From: Pasteuria penetrans
Lineage (GTDB): Bacteria; Bacillota; Bacilli; Thermoactinomycetales; Thermoactinomycetaceae
Direction of reading: 5' to 3'
Length of the DNA: 64,000 nucleotides
Assembly (NCBI RefSeq): GCF_900538055.1
Contig: NZ_UZAC03000001.1
Location: forward strand, 1,240,001 to 1,304,000
Both the position numbers and the translations under genes were made by a program. This document shows, piece after piece, positions 9,861 through 18,565 of the stretch. The notes beneath the pieces are model-generated. The model ran no database searches, was not told where the DNA came from, and saw only the letters and a program-made list of their open reading frames with translations. The number at the start of each line of letters is the position of its first letter. Position 1 is the first letter of the stretch.

Positions 9861-9959
9861 GGTCGATCCCCATCCCCTTCTTCCTTCTGCATATAATTCT
9901 CCCTTTCCTTCCTGGCCCTCCCCAGATATCCCCTTGCTTCCCCCAGCATAAGGGGGAGG

Positions 9960-10450
9960 ATGGATGCGATGGGCAGGATACTGTAATCCACATACAGAGG
10001 GGAACCTGGGAAACCCGTTGCCCGAACACGGAAAGAACGATCCCCACTCTAAGAGGAGAGATTGGGAATCCCCTTGGGAAGTTTACCTCCTACCCATTTT
10101 CCCTGATAAGGATTACAATCCCCCTAGAGCTACATCTAGGGCATTTCGGAAAAATAAAGTACATTGGATGTCCAAAAAATACTGGAAATGATCGGTTTTC
10201 GGGCCTTTTACCGTACCGCTCGATGATCCTGGGGTAAAAAATCCACGATTTTGATTCTCGGATCCGGAAGAAGCTCTCTCCTACCCATGGGATCCCCCTC
10301 CTATCGCGTATATCCCCCTCCACCAACACATAATGATTCTGATTCAATCCCATCACCGGGGGGATACAGTGGATGTCCTGAGCATCCGCGCGGGGGGAAT
10401 TCGGGGGATACCCCCATTGCCGTCTACAAAGATGATCCATTCCTTAATAA
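9960..10450 (-). pseudogene. Decayed paralogue of the glycosyltransferase at 10886-11734
   Basis: The minus strand matches the intact downstream-type gene in two blocks broken by indels. About 10110-10210 matches the IANIFWTSWVPNSP region (shared 'tattttggacatc' core). About 9970-10075 matches the WGEDRHFCVRAMALGLP region ('cgaacacggaaagaacgatcc' against 'cgaacacagaaatgacgatcc'). No single frame is open. It looks like an old tandem duplicate of the neighbouring glycosyltransferase, now dead. Confidence 0.65.
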
Positions 10451-10885
10451 AAAACTATAAAAAACAACCTGATACAAATCACACATCGTAATGCACCACG
10501 ACATCCTACTTGTCCTTGGGAAGACCGACATGGTCCCTGACATACAACGATAGGAATGGTGTACCCCATAGGATCATGGGAAATAAAAACTATTCCTGAC
10601 GACCAATCCATGAATACAACACAGGGACCAAACAGACAGGGGAGAGCACAGGGCCAGTCTGTACCACAACCACCCCATAGGGGCGGGGGAAGCCCCCTCA
10701 GGAAACATGCTTCTGATTCACATCCTATGCCCTATCCCCAGACCCCGTGTCCACTGTTATTCCCCTAGGACTAAGAACGGGAACCCCCGTATTCCATTTG
10801 GATCACGGCTGAGTCCCTCAGTCTTTTGTACCACTATGCGTACCCAGGAACTATAATCACAAGAAATCCATCCATCTCCTTCGTC
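10451..10885. other. Gene-free spacer, probably more pseudogene remains
   Basis: About 430 bases between the dead glycosyltransferase and the intact one. It may hold the unrecognisable N-terminal half of the pseudogene. I cannot identify any coding or RNA feature. Confidence 0.35.
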
Positions 10886-11734
10886 CTATCGATCCATGAG
10901 AAAGTCCTCTGTCTCCCCCTTGACTCTGTTCATATAATCCCTGACACCCTCTACCATGGAGAGACGATAAATATGATAGGCTGGATAATGGGTGTCCACG
11001 TGCAAAGGAAGTCCAAGCGCCATGGCCCGAACACAGAAATGACGATCCTCGCCCCAGAGGGTTATGTTAGGAATTCTGGCAAAACGAACCCCCTTCTCCA
11101 AGGCGACACGATCGATCCACGTACACGCACCCAAACCACCCACCTCATACACGCCCGGCTTACGCAACTGCGTGAGGAATTCAGTAACCCGTCGGCCGAT
11201 TTCATCGTTGTCCAGCTTCTCATTCCCATCCTGTCGAAAAAGGGAATATTTGTCTTGCAACCACACTTGGGGTAATTCCGGGGAATTGGGAACCCACGAT
11301 GTCCAAAATATATTAGCAATGATTGGTTTTCCCGCTTTTTGTAATTGCTCAAGGGTCAACGGATGAACAACAACGTCAGAATCAATAAGGAAAAGAGCGT
11401 CGTACCCTTTCCGCAGAGTATATTCGATGATTTCATCCTTCAGTCGAGCTACCTTCCATACAAGTTCCTCATTCCAGTAATGTGTCGTTTCATCAACATA
11501 GTAATCAGTTTTACTATGAGAAGGCAGGACCAATGTTTTCGGCCACTTTCTAGAAAAGGCCATAAGTACTTCCTTTGAGTCCTCCTCCGTGTTGTCATCA
11601 ATGAATAAAAAAGATAATTCCAGATGACGAGTTGATAAGTTTTCCAATCCCTCTAAAAAGTACTCCAGAATCGTACGATGTTGGTGTACGGGGCTTGCCA
11701 CCAAAACACGACAGGGACGGGTATTTTTCATCAT
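10886..11734 (-). CDS. GT-A type glycosyltransferase
   Basis: 282 residues. The N-terminus (VLVASPVHQHRTILEYFLEGL) and SFLFIDDNTEED suit the nucleotide-binding half of a GT-A enzyme. ALFLIDSDVVVHP contains a DSD metal motif, and WGEDRHFCVRAMALG is a typical late acceptor-side motif with an E-D pair. The start is an ATGA overlap with the epimerase stop, with ggggaggtg just upstream, so translation is coupled to epimerase production. A decayed copy lies at 9960-10450. In the island it probably adds a sugar, perhaps one derived from ManNAc; the substrate is not readable. Confidence 0.75.
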   Translation of the reverse strand: MMKNTRPCRVLVASPVHQHRTILEYFLEGLENLSTRHLELSFLFIDDNTEEDSKEVLMAFSRKWPKTLVLPSHSKTDYYVDETTHYWNEELVWKVARLKDEIIEYTLRKGYDALFLIDSDVVVHPLTLEQLQKAGKPIIANIFWTSWVPNSPELPQVWLQDKYSLFRQDGNEKLDNDEIGRRVTEFLTQLRKPGVYEVGGLGACTWIDRVALEKGVRFARIPNITLWGEDRHFCVRAMALGLPLHVDTHYPAYHIYRLSMVEGVRDYMNRVKGETEDFLMDR

Positions 11735-12873
11735 TTTTCACCTCCCCTGAAGGGGGTGGGGGGTGTAGGGGATAGCCCGAGATGATACATAAGCGCCTGC
11801 ACAATCCGTTGCGAGGCCTTGCCATCCCCATAGGGATTTATGGAATCCCTGGAATGCAACCATGAAGGGGGATTCTCCAACCAGGAAACGGCAGAATCCA
11901 CAATATCCCGTGTCTGTGTCCCAGCCAATTTGGCCAATCCTAACTCCACCGACTCTGGCCGATCGGACACGGTACGCATCACGATCGTGGGTACACCCAA
12001 ACTAGGAGCCTCTTCCTGTAACCCACCGGAATCGGTGAGAAGTAAACAGCTACGCGCCAAAAAATTATGACAATCTACCACATCCAAGGGATCGAGCAGA
12101 TGAATATTGGGATATTTCGCTACATCAATCTCCTCTACTGCACGCAATACGTTAGGATTGGGATGAACAGGAAAAATAAGGGCTACATCCTTATATAAAT
12201 CCGCAATATGGCACAAAGAGCGCACAATGCGACGAATGGGTTCGCCAAAACTCTCCCTCCGGTGGGTGGTAGCCAAAATACGTCGCTTACCCTTTGTATC
12301 CTTTAGGACAGGGTGCGCATATTCTGAATCCACGGTTTGCGAAATCATATCCACAATCGTATTCCCTGTTACATAAATATGATTTTCAGGAATGCCCTCC
12401 CTCAGTAAGTTTTGTTTGCTCCTCACGGTAGGAGCAAAATAATAATCTGCCAGGGCATCCGTAAGCTTACGATTCATTTCCTCTGGAAAAGGATTGTAAG
12501 GAGAATGGGAACGGAGTCCAGCCTCAACGTGGGCCACGGGAACCTTGAAATAATAGGCCGCCAAGGAGGCGATCAGGGTCGAGGTAGTATCCCCCTGCAC
12601 CAGGACGAGATCAGGCTTTTCCTGTCTCAGAATCCCTTCCAACCCCAGAAGTATACGGGTGGTAATCTGAACAAGTGTTTGTCCTTTGGTCATAACAGCT
12701 AAATTGTAGGTAACCTTGAAATGGAAACGGTCCAGTACTTGCTTCAGCATTTCGTCGTGTTGAAACGTAGCACACACAACCGGGGTCATGGATGATTGCT
12801 TCTGGAGTTCCCGCACTAGTGGCACCATTTTGATGGCCTCTGGTCGTGTACCGAAAACTACAAGAATGTTCAT
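11731..12873 (-). CDS. mnaA: UDP-N-acetylglucosamine 2-epimerase (non-hydrolysing)
   Basis: Cytoplasmic enzyme of about 380 residues, the usual family length, interconverting UDP-GlcNAc and UDP-ManNAc. Diagnostic motifs are FGTRPEAIKMVPLV at the start, VQGDTTST, HVEAGLRS, THRRESFG, HPNPNV and the LTDSGGLQEEA substrate loop. The ATG at 12873 lies 10 bases from ggag; a TTG nine bases upstream is open but badly spaced. It leads the enzymatic part of the glycosylation island and is coupled to the next glycosyltransferase by an ATGA overlap. UDP-ManNAc could feed spore-surface glycan or teichoic-acid linkage; the context favours the glycan. The C-terminus is slightly extended with prolines (SPTPPTPF). 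Confidence 0.93.
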   Translation of the reverse strand: MNILVVFGTRPEAIKMVPLVRELQKQSSMTPVVCATFQHDEMLKQVLDRFHFKVTYNLAVMTKGQTLVQITTRILLGLEGILRQEKPDLVLVQGDTTSTLIASLAAYYFKVPVAHVEAGLRSHSPYNPFPEEMNRKLTDALADYYFAPTVRSKQNLLREGIPENHIYVTGNTIVDMISQTVDSEYAHPVLKDTKGKRRILATTHRRESFGEPIRRIVRSLCHIADLYKDVALIFPVHPNPNVLRAVEEIDVAKYPNIHLLDPLDVVDCHNFLARSCLLLTDSGGLQEEAPSLGVPTIVMRTVSDRPESVELGLAKLAGTQTRDIVDSAVSWLENPPSWLHSRDSINPYGDGKASQRIVQALMYHLGLSPTPPTPFRGGEK

Positions 12874-13011
12874 ACTCGACAAACTCCATTCTCCACGCCA
12901 TCAATTTCATCGGAGGATGAACCCACTACAGAAAGAAAGAGGGCATGGCACCTGTACAACCATGCCACTCTTCCCAACTACTTTCCCTCGAAACAATCCA
13001 CCACCACCCCG

Positions 13012-13377
13012 CTACGAACAGCAGACAGGTACGGGAGGGGGTGGTGGTGGTGGTGGTGGTGGGCATGGGAGGATATTGATCAAATCTACAATGTTCTCCA
13101 GCTTAAATTGCAGTAGAATCTGTTGTTTGATAGCCGATTGGAGGGTCCGCGAAACCAGACAATTGACATTGATCAAATCATCAATGCTGACGTTAACGGG
13201 ACACGGGCCACCGCCCTCCAACGTTCCCACAACATACTGGATTTTTTCGGCCTCCGCGTTGATGATATGCGCCAGAGCTAGTTCCTCAAGAGCTATGGAG
13301 GACAACATCAGGGCTACACTCTGTCCTGCAGTAATGCTTATAATAGGCGTAATATTCGGAATATTTGCTTGGGACAC
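13012..13377 (-). CDS. Small putative spore-surface protein with polyproline tail
   Basis: About 121 residues. The body (SQANIPNITPIISITAGQS, LMLSSIALEELALAHIINAE, EKIQYVVGTL) matches a small-protein family that I recall from spore-forming Bacillales, often near surface glycosyltransferases; no function is established that I can cite. The tail is CPPPPPPPPPPVPVCCS, encoded by a GGT-type microsatellite. I start it at the GTG at 13377, with aaggag 11 bases upstream, which aligns with its paralogue; another GTG at 13386 is in frame. It lies directly upstream of the epimerase on the same strand. A structural or acceptor role on the spore surface is inferred from neighbours only. Confidence 0.7.
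   Translation of the reverse strand: MSQANIPNITPIISITAGQSVALMLSSIALEELALAHIINAEAEKIQYVVGTLEGGGPCPVNVSIDDLINVNCLVSRTLQSAIKQQILLQFKLENIVDLINILPCPPPPPPPPPPVPVCCS
13031..13062 (-). repeat. GGT trinucleotide microsatellite in a coding tail
   Basis: The plus strand reads gggagggggtggtggtggtgg and on, which on the coding minus strand gives a run of ten proline codons near the protein's C-terminus. Changes in triplet number would alter tail length without a frameshift. Confidence 0.8.
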
Positions 13378-13431
13378 AAACTTCACCTCTCCTTAAGGAA
13401 TGGATACCTATTACTCCGGCACCAACAAAAA

Positions 13432-13743
13432 TTAGATTCTGCCGCTTCCGAGGATACCAATAATGTTTTCCAACTTGAACTGTAACAACATCTCCGTCTT
13501 GATAACATCCTGCAAAGTACGATTGACAATATCGTTAATCTTGATCAAACCAGAAACTGTCACAGGGGGAGAGGAAACGCCAGGCAGGGTCCCCACCACA
13601 AATTGAATTTTCTCTGCCTCCGCGTTGATGACATGTGCCAAAGCCAATTCCTCCATAGCCACAGAGGAGAGCATTAAGGAAATACTTTGCCCTGGTGTAA
13701 TACTGATCACCGGGGTAATATTGGGGATACTCGCTTGAGACAA
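13432..13743 (-). CDS. Small putative spore-surface protein, paralogue
   Basis: 103 residues, about 60% alike to the neighbour at 13012-13377 over the shared body: SQASIPNITPVISITPGQS, LMLSSVAMEELALAHVINAE, EKIQFVVGTLPG, then LLQFKLENIIG. It lacks the polyproline tail. It starts with TTG behind aaaggtgagg. The two genes are tandem duplicates 54 bases apart and the first two of the island. Function unknown; location suggests a surface component coexpressed with the glycan genes. Confidence 0.72.
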   Translation of the reverse strand: MSQASIPNITPVISITPGQSISLMLSSVAMEELALAHVINAEAEKIQFVVGTLPGVSSPPVTVSGLIKINDIVNRTLQDVIKTEMLLQFKLENIIGILGSGRI

Positions 13744-14144
13744 AAAACTTCACCTCACCTTTCTCAGCTACCTGTAATACACGCCCTTGCCCGGTTTCCA
13801 CCCGAACACGGGACTGCATCACGAGTGCACAACGATAATTCCCATTCTATGTATGGTGTATCTATTCATGTCTGTACTAAAAAAGAGACCGAGTCCTTTC
13901 CGCCTATCCCTACAATGATGCCCTATTCCTGGAAACCATCTCGACGAAATTTCCCTATACACCCACAAACGCATTATGGGAACCACAAGTACGAAGGGTA
14001 AAACGAACATTCGGGTTGACTTACCCAATCAACTCCACGAAATGTCCATCACAACACCATATCAATGATCCCCCCACAGATATCCAATGGATCAAAGGAG
14101 CCTAATCTAAAATGTTTTTTTATATAATTTTTTATAATTAGGGG
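13744..14144. other. Upstream region of the glycosylation island
   Basis: About 400 bases before the first island gene, where a promoter should lie on the minus strand. I could not pick out a convincing sporulation-sigma or housekeeping promoter. No gene seen. Confidence 0.35.
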
Positions 14145-14335
14145 AGCGGGTGTATAAAGAACGATCCTTTGGATCTTTTAAAAATATTTAAAAAAATAGG
14201 AATATCGGCAAGGCAAGCGGTCAAAGCGATTGGGTATATAATCCTATGCGATACAAACCAAAGAAATTTTCAATGCCAAGAGGACGTAGACGTGATGAAC
14301 TAGCCAATGGGGGAGGCTATTCGCCCCTCCTATGT
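14145..14335 (+). repeat. Dispersed repeat R3, copy A
   Basis: Bases from 'aaagaacgatcc' through 'attgggtatataatcc' align with 50700-50830 and 60850-60960. A 'ctattcgcccctcc' motif near 14318 matches 'ctgttcgcatccctc' at about 61134, downstream of another copy. All three copies are eroded and coding capacity is unclear. Confidence 0.5.
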
Positions 14336-14423
14336 ATTTACAACGGATCATACTATATTTTGCTCTATTTTATAACATATCCTCTACCTATCTGAAAATC
14401 GCCACCCCCTTTATTCCATGGGA

Positions 14424-14927
14424 CCTTGGCCAAACTTCGGACCTGGGGGTTCAGTCTCAGGGGTGGGGGTTGAACCATGGTTCGATAGATCGAATGTATC
14501 GTGGTAAGTTTCTGTGTTTATGTCTGCCTAGATTTGGATTCTCTCTCACTGTATTCCAAGGTATTCTTGCGGGAACACAGTAGGACATATACATTATTTT
14601 TATAAAATTTAAAGTTTTATGTGTTATAATCATGGGCAACTCACCCCCTATCGGGGAATAAGGGGTTGTCGATATGAAAACAGAACTAAATTTCCCAAGG
14701 CCCCCTTTTTCGGACGAAGTGAACATCGTGAAAATAGAGAAATGAGAAACCACAAAATCAGATAAAATGAGTTATATCCTAGAATCCATTGCCAACCGTC
14801 CATCTCTGGGAATTAGGTGTTCCTGCGAGAATTCGGGAAACCTGGGACACCCACCTAATTCATCCTTACAATCCAGAATTAGGAAAAAAAAGCCCAAGGA
14901 TATTCTAGGTCCGAAGTTTGGCCAAGA
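14424..14927. repeat. MITE-like repeat R2 with 20-bp inverted ends
   Basis: The sequence is bounded by cttggccaaacttcggacct (14424-14443) and its reverse complement (14908-14927), giving a unit of about 504 bases. The right half, 14683-14930, recurs inverted at 20411-20660. The end motif recurs alone near 19705. Inside are a TATAAT-like box near 14625 and a short open frame from 14674, but no transposase. It behaves like a non-autonomous mobile element. Confidence 0.6.
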
Positions 14928-15838
14928 GCCATTCCATGCTGGGTCAATTCCGTAATCCCAAAAAATCCTCCTCAGTCAACCCCTTTACCGCGCGCCTCGT
15001 AGGTGATCCCACATCATAAAAACCTCTCTCCCCATAAAATTCATCCTATCATCTACCAGGATGTTCCTTATCTCCTCAGGATCGGACTTCCGCATCCCCC
15101 CGGGGATGGCTGCAAATAGCGGGTCAACCCCCTATTTTCAACCCACCATGGCAAAATAGCCCTACCATCCGTCTTGTGCGACACAAAGCAAGCCGATGCC
15201 CCATTTTCTTCGTAATGATTCCCGAATTTATAAACCATTTTTATGATATTGCTTCATATAACCCCCGACTCTAGCTCCATTCGTTCTCATCAGGTCCGGT
15301 TTTCTGAAAGTAATCCAAAGTAGGAAATTGCCCCCCGAAACCGTAGGCAAAATGTAATTTATAGTGCATCCCGAGCCAACTTTTCGATACACCCAAAACC
15401 GAAAAAAGCGATCCAAAGGGTAGGTGCTAGGTAAGCCCGGGGGGGCCTTCACCTGGGATGCCCTAACGGACATCCCTCGGCCCCGCTGGGAAAAGCAGCC
15501 TATTTCGGAACGAAACAGACTTGTATTTATGGATTATCATTCAACCACTAATTTTTGATCGAAACCAATGACCCCATTTGTTATCTGTTGTAAAAAACAA
15601 ATCGTAAATAATAAAACAAATCTCATTAACATTTATTACCTAAAATTAAGTAGGTAAATTATAAAAAATAGATGAAATTGGCCTGAAATCGGGATTTTTA
15701 AACGCAATTAAAGACACCGTATACTAACATTATAAAATATAATAAAAAATGTATTATTATATTTATCAAAAAAATGTATTATTATATTTATCAAAATTCG
15801 ATCTTATTAGGGTAGATTATGCAATTGGAGTGAGAAAT
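14928..15838. other. Gene-free spacer with a short tandem repeat
   Basis: About 900 bases without a supportable gene. A unit containing 'aatgtattattatatttatcaa' occurs twice in tandem at about 15749-15797. Otherwise I see only degenerate AT- and GC-rich patches. Confidence 0.4.
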
Positions 15839-16506
15839 TTATATAACCTTAACAGCCCTGATTAGACCCTGGTTTCGGGGGTCCTTTATGATTTTCCTGT
15901 ATTCGTGTGGTGTCAAATACCCCAAGCTTCCATGACAGTACTCCTCGTTGTCATGCCTTACGAACGCAACATGTTCCTTATGGAATTCCTCAAAATTGCG
16001 AAACTCAAACCTGTCATAGAGATCACTTTTTACAATACTATGGTAGGATTCAATATGCGCATTATGATTGGGTGATTTATTAGGTATTCGTTCATGATGG
16101 ATTTCTTCCGCCCCAACGAAACCATAGAATTCATGACTAATGAATTGCGAACCATTGTCTGTCCGTAGTACGGGCTTATCCTCTCCATTTTCAGCATATT
16201 GATCCAGGGCCGTTTGAACTGCCTTCACTACATCCCTTGATTTACAGGATAGGTAGCTGTCAGAGAAGACAACAACCCTATCAAAAACATCGAGGATGCT
16301 CAGAACGAAAACTGGAGTACCATTGGGAAGTCCGCTCATGCTGGATGTCCATCTCCCAGAGCTGGTTAGGGGCCGTTATGTGTCGTTCATAGGCTCTGTG
16401 GGCAGGCGGGGAGGAACGACGCCTCCTCCCCGATAACGGAGAAGTCCCTCCTCCTTACAGAGGCGATACATCTTATTGTGATTGACAATAATATCCTCCT
16501 TTTTTC
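15839..16506 (-). pseudogene. IS3 OrfB transposase, frameshifted
   Basis: The main open piece (16339-15839) holds the rve integrase core: FVLSILDVFDRVVV, RTDNGSQFISHEF (second Asp) and HNAHIESYHSIVKS (catalytic Glu). The preceding part continues in other frames: KLRKKEDIIVNHNKMYRLCK near 16505-16450, then ITAPNQLWEMDIQ near 16375-16340 with the first Asp. At least two frameshifts separate these pieces, so no full transposase is made. Confidence 0.8.
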
Positions 16507-17136
16507 TCAGTTTGTATGCGAGTTTTCGATAACCATAGGCATCAAACTTATTTTTTTCCCCTGCCCATCCAAGGCATATCCAGGGATGTTTCCTTTCTTC
16601 TTTTCTCTTTTATGATGCATACGAACTATTTTTTGCCCATCGTTTTTCAGAATCGTTTTCTTATTCCTCCTATATTTTTGATAAACGGACTTCGATATAT
16701 GGACAATATCTAAGGTCCTGTTTTGAGAATACCCCTGTCTCATCCAGCACTCTGCCACCTCAATCCGATCCTGGGGGCAGAGATCCAGCTTTTTTATAAG
16801 GTCCTCTAAGATCGCAATCCTAAGTTGATCCCCCTCTTTTTGTTTTTTCATCTCTTTCTCCAATTGGCAAATTTTCTCCCTCAATTTCATAATTGTTTTA
16901 TATGAAACATCTTGTTCGTTCGCGGAAACCCTTTTTGCACTATCCCTGGTTTTTTTCCAGAGATCCCCCTTCACCTCGTACTGCTTTACCCAACCCCGAA
17001 CGGTTCTAGGGGCGAGTCCGTGTCTGCGAGCAATCTCAGACATGTTATCGCTACGTAGAGCTTCCTCAACTATTTTCTTCTTTAGTTTCATATCATAGCG
17101 TTTTTTCTTCATTTCCCTCCCATTCTCTCCCTCCAT
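16507..17136 (-). CDS. IS3-family OrfA-like protein running into the OrfB N-terminus
   Basis: 209 residues. It begins with a helix-turn-helix (MKKKRYDMKLKKKIVEEAL, then ARRHGLAPRTVRGWVKQYE), followed by a Lys/Glu-rich probable coiled coil (REKICQLEKEMKKQKEG), then AECWMRQGYSQNRT, which resembles the N-terminus of IS3 OrfB. It overlaps the first ORF by 28 bases in another frame, the arrangement used for programmed frameshifting in IS3 elements. As the downstream integrase is broken, it is probably a relic. Confidence 0.65.
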   Translation of the reverse strand: MEGENGREMKKKRYDMKLKKKIVEEALRSDNMSEIARRHGLAPRTVRGWVKQYEVKGDLWKKTRDSAKRVSANEQDVSYKTIMKLREKICQLEKEMKKQKEGDQLRIAILEDLIKKLDLCPQDRIEVAECWMRQGYSQNRTLDIVHISKSVYQKYRRNKKTILKNDGQKIVRMHHKREKKKGNIPGYALDGQGKKISLMPMVIENSHTN

Positions 17137-17420
17137 CGACTAATTTCCAATTCTTTACTGCCCAGGAGTCTCTTTAAATCATCAATCTCCTTCTGCAGAG
17201 ACCGGAGGGACGAAGAATCCATCGTACGATGACCTTTTGAGGAGGAGAATGAGCTGGCTAATACACCCTCCCTGTCCTCCTTTATCCAACGGTTAATCGT
17301 GCTAACAGCAAGATCGTGCTGTCTAGATACCTGGACAACATGTTGCCCACCCCTGACCTGTTCAATTGCCCTCTGCTTGAATTCTAACGAAAATTTTCTC
17401 CGTGCCATTTCCGTGTTCAC
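17109..17420 (-). CDS. IS3-family helix-turn-helix ORF
   Basis: 103 residues. ARRKFSLEFKQRAIEQVRGG and DLAVSTINRWIKED form the DNA-binding helix-turn-helix of IS3-type OrfA proteins, followed by a leucine-spaced helix (LRSLQKEIDDLKRLL). Having two successive helix-turn-helix ORFs in one IS3-type element is less common. The 3' end overlaps the next ORF. Confidence 0.7.
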   Translation of the reverse strand: MNTEMARRKFSLEFKQRAIEQVRGGQHVVQVSRQHDLAVSTINRWIKEDREGVLASSFSSSKGHRTMDSSSLRSLQKEIDDLKRLLGSKELEISRWRERMGGK

Positions 17421-17507
17421 CCCTTACGGGGACCAGCTCCCATTATACCCACCTGGACCTATTATACCAGGGGGCCTAATAGATAGCTGGGGTAAAGTGC
17501 CCTGGTT

Positions 17508-18300
17508 GTGAGCGATCTAGGAAAAGGCAGGGCATGACCCTGTCAGGTGGGAATCGGGGAGATCAGCGAAAGCGAACCGTTCGAAGACGCATCAAAAAGG
17601 CTAGTTCATGTCAAAACCGATGTGGGGTCCTAACGTCGGGATGAACCGTGGGGGATGACCTATCTACTGCCCCCTGGTGGCATGCGGTGTATAGGCGGAT
17701 GAACCCGATTTAGGCTCTTGATCGGAACTTGAGAGATCGTCGTACGGCGTCTGGCTGCCGCCAGATGGAAAGACCGAGGACAACTGAGGTTCCCCGTGCA
17801 CGAAGTCGGATCAGCTCATAGTAGTGTGGAAGCTTCTGTAATGGAAGTGGAGCGAAGGGACTGACTCATCCTGCGGAGGACAGTTAGATGAGAACTTTAG
17901 CGGGAGATCCGCTGGAGGAGATCAAACGACAACTTTAGTGGAAATCCACTGGAGGAGATCACTGGAACCTCGGAGCAACATCCCCATAATTGAAGTAGGA
18001 CCCAAAGGGTCTGAAGATTGGGATGGAATGGGAAGAGCTGGATGATGCGAGAGTATCACGTCCAGTTCTGTGAGGGACTCGGCTGAAATGCCGGGTCTAC
18101 TCGACAGAAAGAAGTACAAGAAGCTCGGTAGCAGGCGAAAGGCTCGAAGGCGGATCCAGTATATACGAGGAAAGTACGGGGACCTGTTTCGCCCACTGGC
18201 ACGTATTAGAAGCAAAGATGGGGCAATAAGAGCCGCATAATGCGAGAGTATTACGTGTGGTTCTGTGAGAGGGTTGGCTGAGATGCCAGACCTACTCGAC
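17508..18300 (+). mobile_element. Group II intron relic without reverse transcriptase, double domain V/VI
   Basis: A likely 5' end is gtgagcgatc at 17508. Two perfect-length 34-nt domain V hairpins are present, at 18035-18068 (GAGCTGGATGATGCGAGAGT...) and 18230-18263 (GAGCCGCATAATGCGAGAGT...). Each is followed by a domain VI-like stem ending in ctactcgac (to 18105 and 18300). The upstream 500 bases match the relics at 1-215 and 54745-55299. No reverse transcriptase frame exists; the 120 bases between the two domain V copies encode an Arg/Lys-rich stretch that could be the last trace of a maturase. Motif recognition is direct; the overall intron fold is inferred. Confidence 0.78.
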
Positions 18301-18399
18301 ACGTTTTATATTTTAATATAGTAAATTTATTTTATATAGTAGTCCATGGAGGAAGCACCTCAAATGGGGGGAAATCCTCCCCCAAAAACCTTGTTCAGA

Positions 18400-18512
18400 A
18401 ATTCACACCCCCAACGGGATGCTGCCAAAAGGTAACCCAAGGAGGCAAAAAAGCGGGACTAAAAATCCCCTCCGAAAGATGCACACACCCGTCCGGATGC
18501 TGCCACTCGATA
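18400..18512. repeat. Dispersed repeat R4, two half-copies
   Basis: 'cacacccccaacgggatgctgcca' (18409 on) and 'cacacccgtccggatgctgcca' (18486 on) are two copies of one motif, and the second half also matches 3136-3190. Origin unknown. Confidence 0.45.
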
Positions 18513-18565
18513 TCTACAGTTTTTATTTAAAATATATTTTCATAAAATATTTTAAATTTTATTAT

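Larger units (their letters stand above)
15839..17420 (-). mobile_element. IS3-family element, broken
   Basis: Minus-strand order is a helix-turn-helix ORF (17420-17109), a second helix-turn-helix ORF (17136-16507) and a frameshifted integrase-type transposase (16506-15839). That gene order and the DDE motifs are typical of IS3-family elements. I could not define the terminal repeats. The element is inactive because the integrase part is split across several frames. Confidence 0.75.

Noticed and set aside
10090-10440. 116-codon minus-strand ORF
   Set aside because: It is one frame of the decayed glycosyltransferase copy, not an independent gene.
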